DNA of 10,425 bases from Podila epigama. Taxonomy: Eukaryota; Mortierellomycota; Mortierellomycetes; Mortierellales; Mortierellaceae. The stretch is taken from contig JAAAVE010000752.1 of the NCBI GenBank assembly GCA_015679605.1, positions 1-10,425 of the forward strand, read 5' to 3'. This document shows, in pieces, positions 8,870 to 10,425 of the stretch (positions are counted from its first letter, which is position 1; each line of letters begins with the position of its first letter). The notes beneath the pieces were generated by a model. It searched no databases. It had not been told where the DNA came from and was given only the letters and a program-made list of their open reading frames with translations. The position numbers were made by a program, and so were the translations under genes.

Positions 8870-9002
8870 CAAATTTCCATCATCACATCACTTTTTCACG
8901 TACACACACGTACACTCACTCTTCACACTGTCTATTTTCACTTTTTTTTCTCAATCTCTCAGGTTTCTTTTCTTCTACTTTTCCTTTTGCCGTCTTCATC
9001 CT

Positions 9003-9052
9003 TCACACACACATTCACACACACATTCACACACATTCACACACATTCACAC
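9003..9052. repeat. ATTCACAC tandem repeat in the pacC leader
   Basis: Imperfect ATTCACAC/ACACATTCAC units occur about five times in 50 nt. The repeat falls in the probable 5' leader or core promoter of pacC. It contains no ATG. Confidence 0.8.
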
Positions 9053-9204
9053 CCTTTGCCATCCAACTTCAGTCACCCATTCTAACTCGGGTTACCCTTA
9101 CTCACCCATACTCGACATACACTCTCTCTCTTCTACAAAACTTTGACCATTGTTGACGACCCACACTCATTTTTGTTGTAAAATTCACTCAGCCTCTCCT
9201 CTAC

Positions 9205-10425
9205 ATGGAAAACATTGCTTCCCCTCAGTCATTCATCTTCTCGGACGACTACATTTGTCAATGGGACTCTTGCCTCAAGAACTTTGACGACGCAGAGATG
9301 CTCTATGAGCATCTCCGGGACGAGCACGTCGGTCGCAAGGCCCATCACAATCTCTGTCTTACTTGCAAGTGGGACAAGTGCTCCGTCCCTACTTTTGCCA
9401 AGCGTGACCATATCACCTCACATTTGCGAGTCCACGTCGCCTCAAAGCCTTACCTCTGTGATGTATGTATGCTCAGTCGTCTTTTCTTTTTGCCTTGTCA
9501 TGTTTATCCACCTAAACCTCACTGTCCTCGTCGAGGTTACATACAAACCATTCAGACCTACGAAAGCGATATACTCATATATGCCCCAATGCTCCCTACA
9601 ATCTCTCTCACTCTCACTCTCACTCTCACTCTAGATCTGTAGAAAGGGCTTCAAGCGGCCACAGGATTTGAAAAAACACGAAAAAACACATCAGGAGAAC
9701 GCATCTTCCCAGGACTCCAACCAGCTGCAACCCACCCGTGAACAGTCTTACCAGCCCCTCACGCCACCTTCCTACCTCGACCGTTCACCTTCTATCGCCT
9801 CCTCTACCGTCTCGGCCCAGTCTCCTTACAGCTTACCCATGTCACCTGCCAGCATGACTGATGCAGACTCTTGGATCAACCCTGGCCTTTGTATGTTTAT
9901 CATAGTTTCTTTTGTTGTTGTTCAGGAACCACACAAATGCCATCTGCCTGTAATGCCATGCATAATGCGCAGTATTTTTTCTTTTTTCTTCTTTCATTTT
10001 TCCATACCGACTCATCAATTTTCCCCCTTTTGTCCCCTTTCTTCATAGCGTCGCCATCTTGTTCTACCGTCTCATCAGACCTGTACTCGAGTCCAGCCCG
10101 ACCTAGCATCGACATCTCTGCCGCCTATCATGGCAATGGATTTGGGATGGCGCCTAGTGGTTACGATGACATGGCTACACCTATGAGTGCCAAACGCGGC
10201 TTTGATGAAGTCTTGACAGACACTCTTGGTTCCTTTGCCCTCGAGGCCAAAAAGAAGCGATTTGATCCCACTTACAACGAAGGTAAGTATTCATGCAACA
10301 TGACAAGCTTTTTTATTGATTTCTTTTCTTGGCATTTTTTCCTTCTTTTCACAAACACACGTGCATACGCCCATACCCATGTAAATATTTGTTCTAAACC
10401 CTCATTTTTTTTTTTTTTTTTTTTT
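9205..10425 (+). CDS. PacC/Rim101 pH-response zinc-finger factor (5' part)
   Basis: Exons are 9205-9462, 9635-9890 and 10049-10282, followed by GTAAGT; 249 residues are visible and the gene runs off the window. It has three C2H2 fingers: Cys18/Cys23/His36/His41, Cys54/Cys59/His73/His77 and Cys85/Cys88/His101/His105. The PacC signatures [24 protein letters not shown] and [14 protein letters not shown] are nearly unchanged. In the family, fingers 2 and 3 contact GCCARG DNA, and alkaline pH triggers Rim/Pal-dependent proteolysis that frees the nuclear form. Ser/Pro-rich linker follows, then [10 protein letters not shown] and [10 protein letters not shown] (220-246), resembling the conserved block after the fingers and holding a KKKR nuclear-import candidate. 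The C-terminal processing region is not in view. The ATG at 9205 is the first in about 575 nt. Only 17 residues precede the first Cys. Confidence 0.93.
9463..9634 (+). other. pacC intron 1, splitting zinc finger 3
   Basis: A 172-nt phase-0 intron with donor GTATGT after Asp86 and acceptor CTCTAG before Ile87. It falls between the two zinc-binding Cys residues of finger 3 (Cys85 and Cys88). The last 30 nt are four CTCTCA units (9605-9628) plus CTCT, which form the polypyrimidine tract. Reading through without splicing would destroy finger 3. Confidence 0.9.
9891..10048 (+). other. pacC intron 2
   Basis: A 158-nt phase-1 intron with donor GTATGT and acceptor CTTCATAG after a T/C-rich stretch. 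It splits a Ser codon in the linker after the fingers. The exon after it resumes the Ser-rich PacC linker in frame. Confidence 0.85.
10283..10425 (+). other. pacC intron 3, incomplete at window end
   Basis: Begins with GTAAGT after the first base of a codon (phase 1). It is T/C-rich and ends the window in a run of about 20 T (10406-10425). No acceptor is visible, so the next exon lies outside. Confidence 0.8.

Larger units (their letters stand above)
7394..9204. other. Divergent intergenic region between the IQ gene and pacC
   Basis: Apart from the alternative IQ-gene start exon (up to 7470), I find no supported gene here. From about 7480 to 7900 it is AT-rich, with a CCAAT at 7681-7685 and a TATA-like A/T tract near 7690-7712 that could serve the IQ gene. 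From 8050 on it collects matches to the PacC site. From about 8630 it becomes simple-sequence DNA: GTGA/GAGC repeats, a poly(A) run and CA/CT tracts up to the pacC ATG. Open frames of about 60-120 codons on the - strand at 8362-8861 come from the GTGA repeats read in reverse. Three short same-frame ORFs at 7915-8478 are noted under findings. Confidence 0.6.

Noticed and set aside
8801-8884. Possible C/D-box snoRNA on the - strand (GTGATGA and CTGA about 80 nt apart)
   Set aside because: The terminal stem is at most three pairs and the boxes are short enough to occur by chance. It also lies in the pacC promoter.
9003-9052. Short-spaced repeats resembling a CRISPR array
   Set aside because: The units are 8-10 nt with no unique spacers, in a fungal genome. 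It is simple-sequence DNA.

Overview
The window is eukaryotic and almost certainly fungal. It has spliceosomal introns of about 96-182 nt with GTAAGT/GTATGT donors, long homopolymer and CT/CA-rich tracts between genes, and proteins rich in Ser, Thr and Gln. The gene content and intron density suggest an early-diverging filamentous fungus, most likely Mucoromycota. That placement is inference from style; nothing here fixes a genus. I see no prokaryotic operons, no tRNA or rRNA, no CRISPR array and no recognisable transposon.

Three protein-coding genes can be reconstructed by joining exons. (1) On the + strand at 1450-4494 lies a two-exon gene for a 968-residue, mostly disordered protein with one PH domain, which is interrupted by the intron at 3483-3620. 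(2) On the - strand at 7393-4715 lies a seven-exon gene for a protein of about 633 residues with three IQ motifs, a long central coiled coil, an acidic, Ser-rich tail and a short C-terminal coiled coil. It converges on gene 1, with 220 bp between the stop codons. (3) On the + strand from 9205 to beyond the window end lies the 5' part of a PacC/Rim101-type three-zinc-finger transcription factor, the effector of fungal ambient-pH signalling. Three exons and the start of a third intron are visible.

Two long non-coding stretches frame these genes. Positions 1-1449 are low-complexity DNA and the leader of gene 1, perhaps with the tail of an upstream gene at the left edge. The divergent region of about 1.8 kb between the IQ gene and pacC contains seven matches to the known PacC core site GCCARG, two of them overlapping head-to-tail. 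It also has a poly(A)-GCCAAG-CCAAT cluster and a CA/CT-rich stretch free of ATG for about 575 nt. This fits autoregulation of pacC, with a possible effect on the divergent IQ gene.

No new multi-gene system is evident. The points most worth checking are the PacC-site cluster, the motor-less triple-IQ coiled-coil protein, the paired splice acceptors at the start of the IQ gene, and the PH protein with its PPxY and LPxYSC segment.
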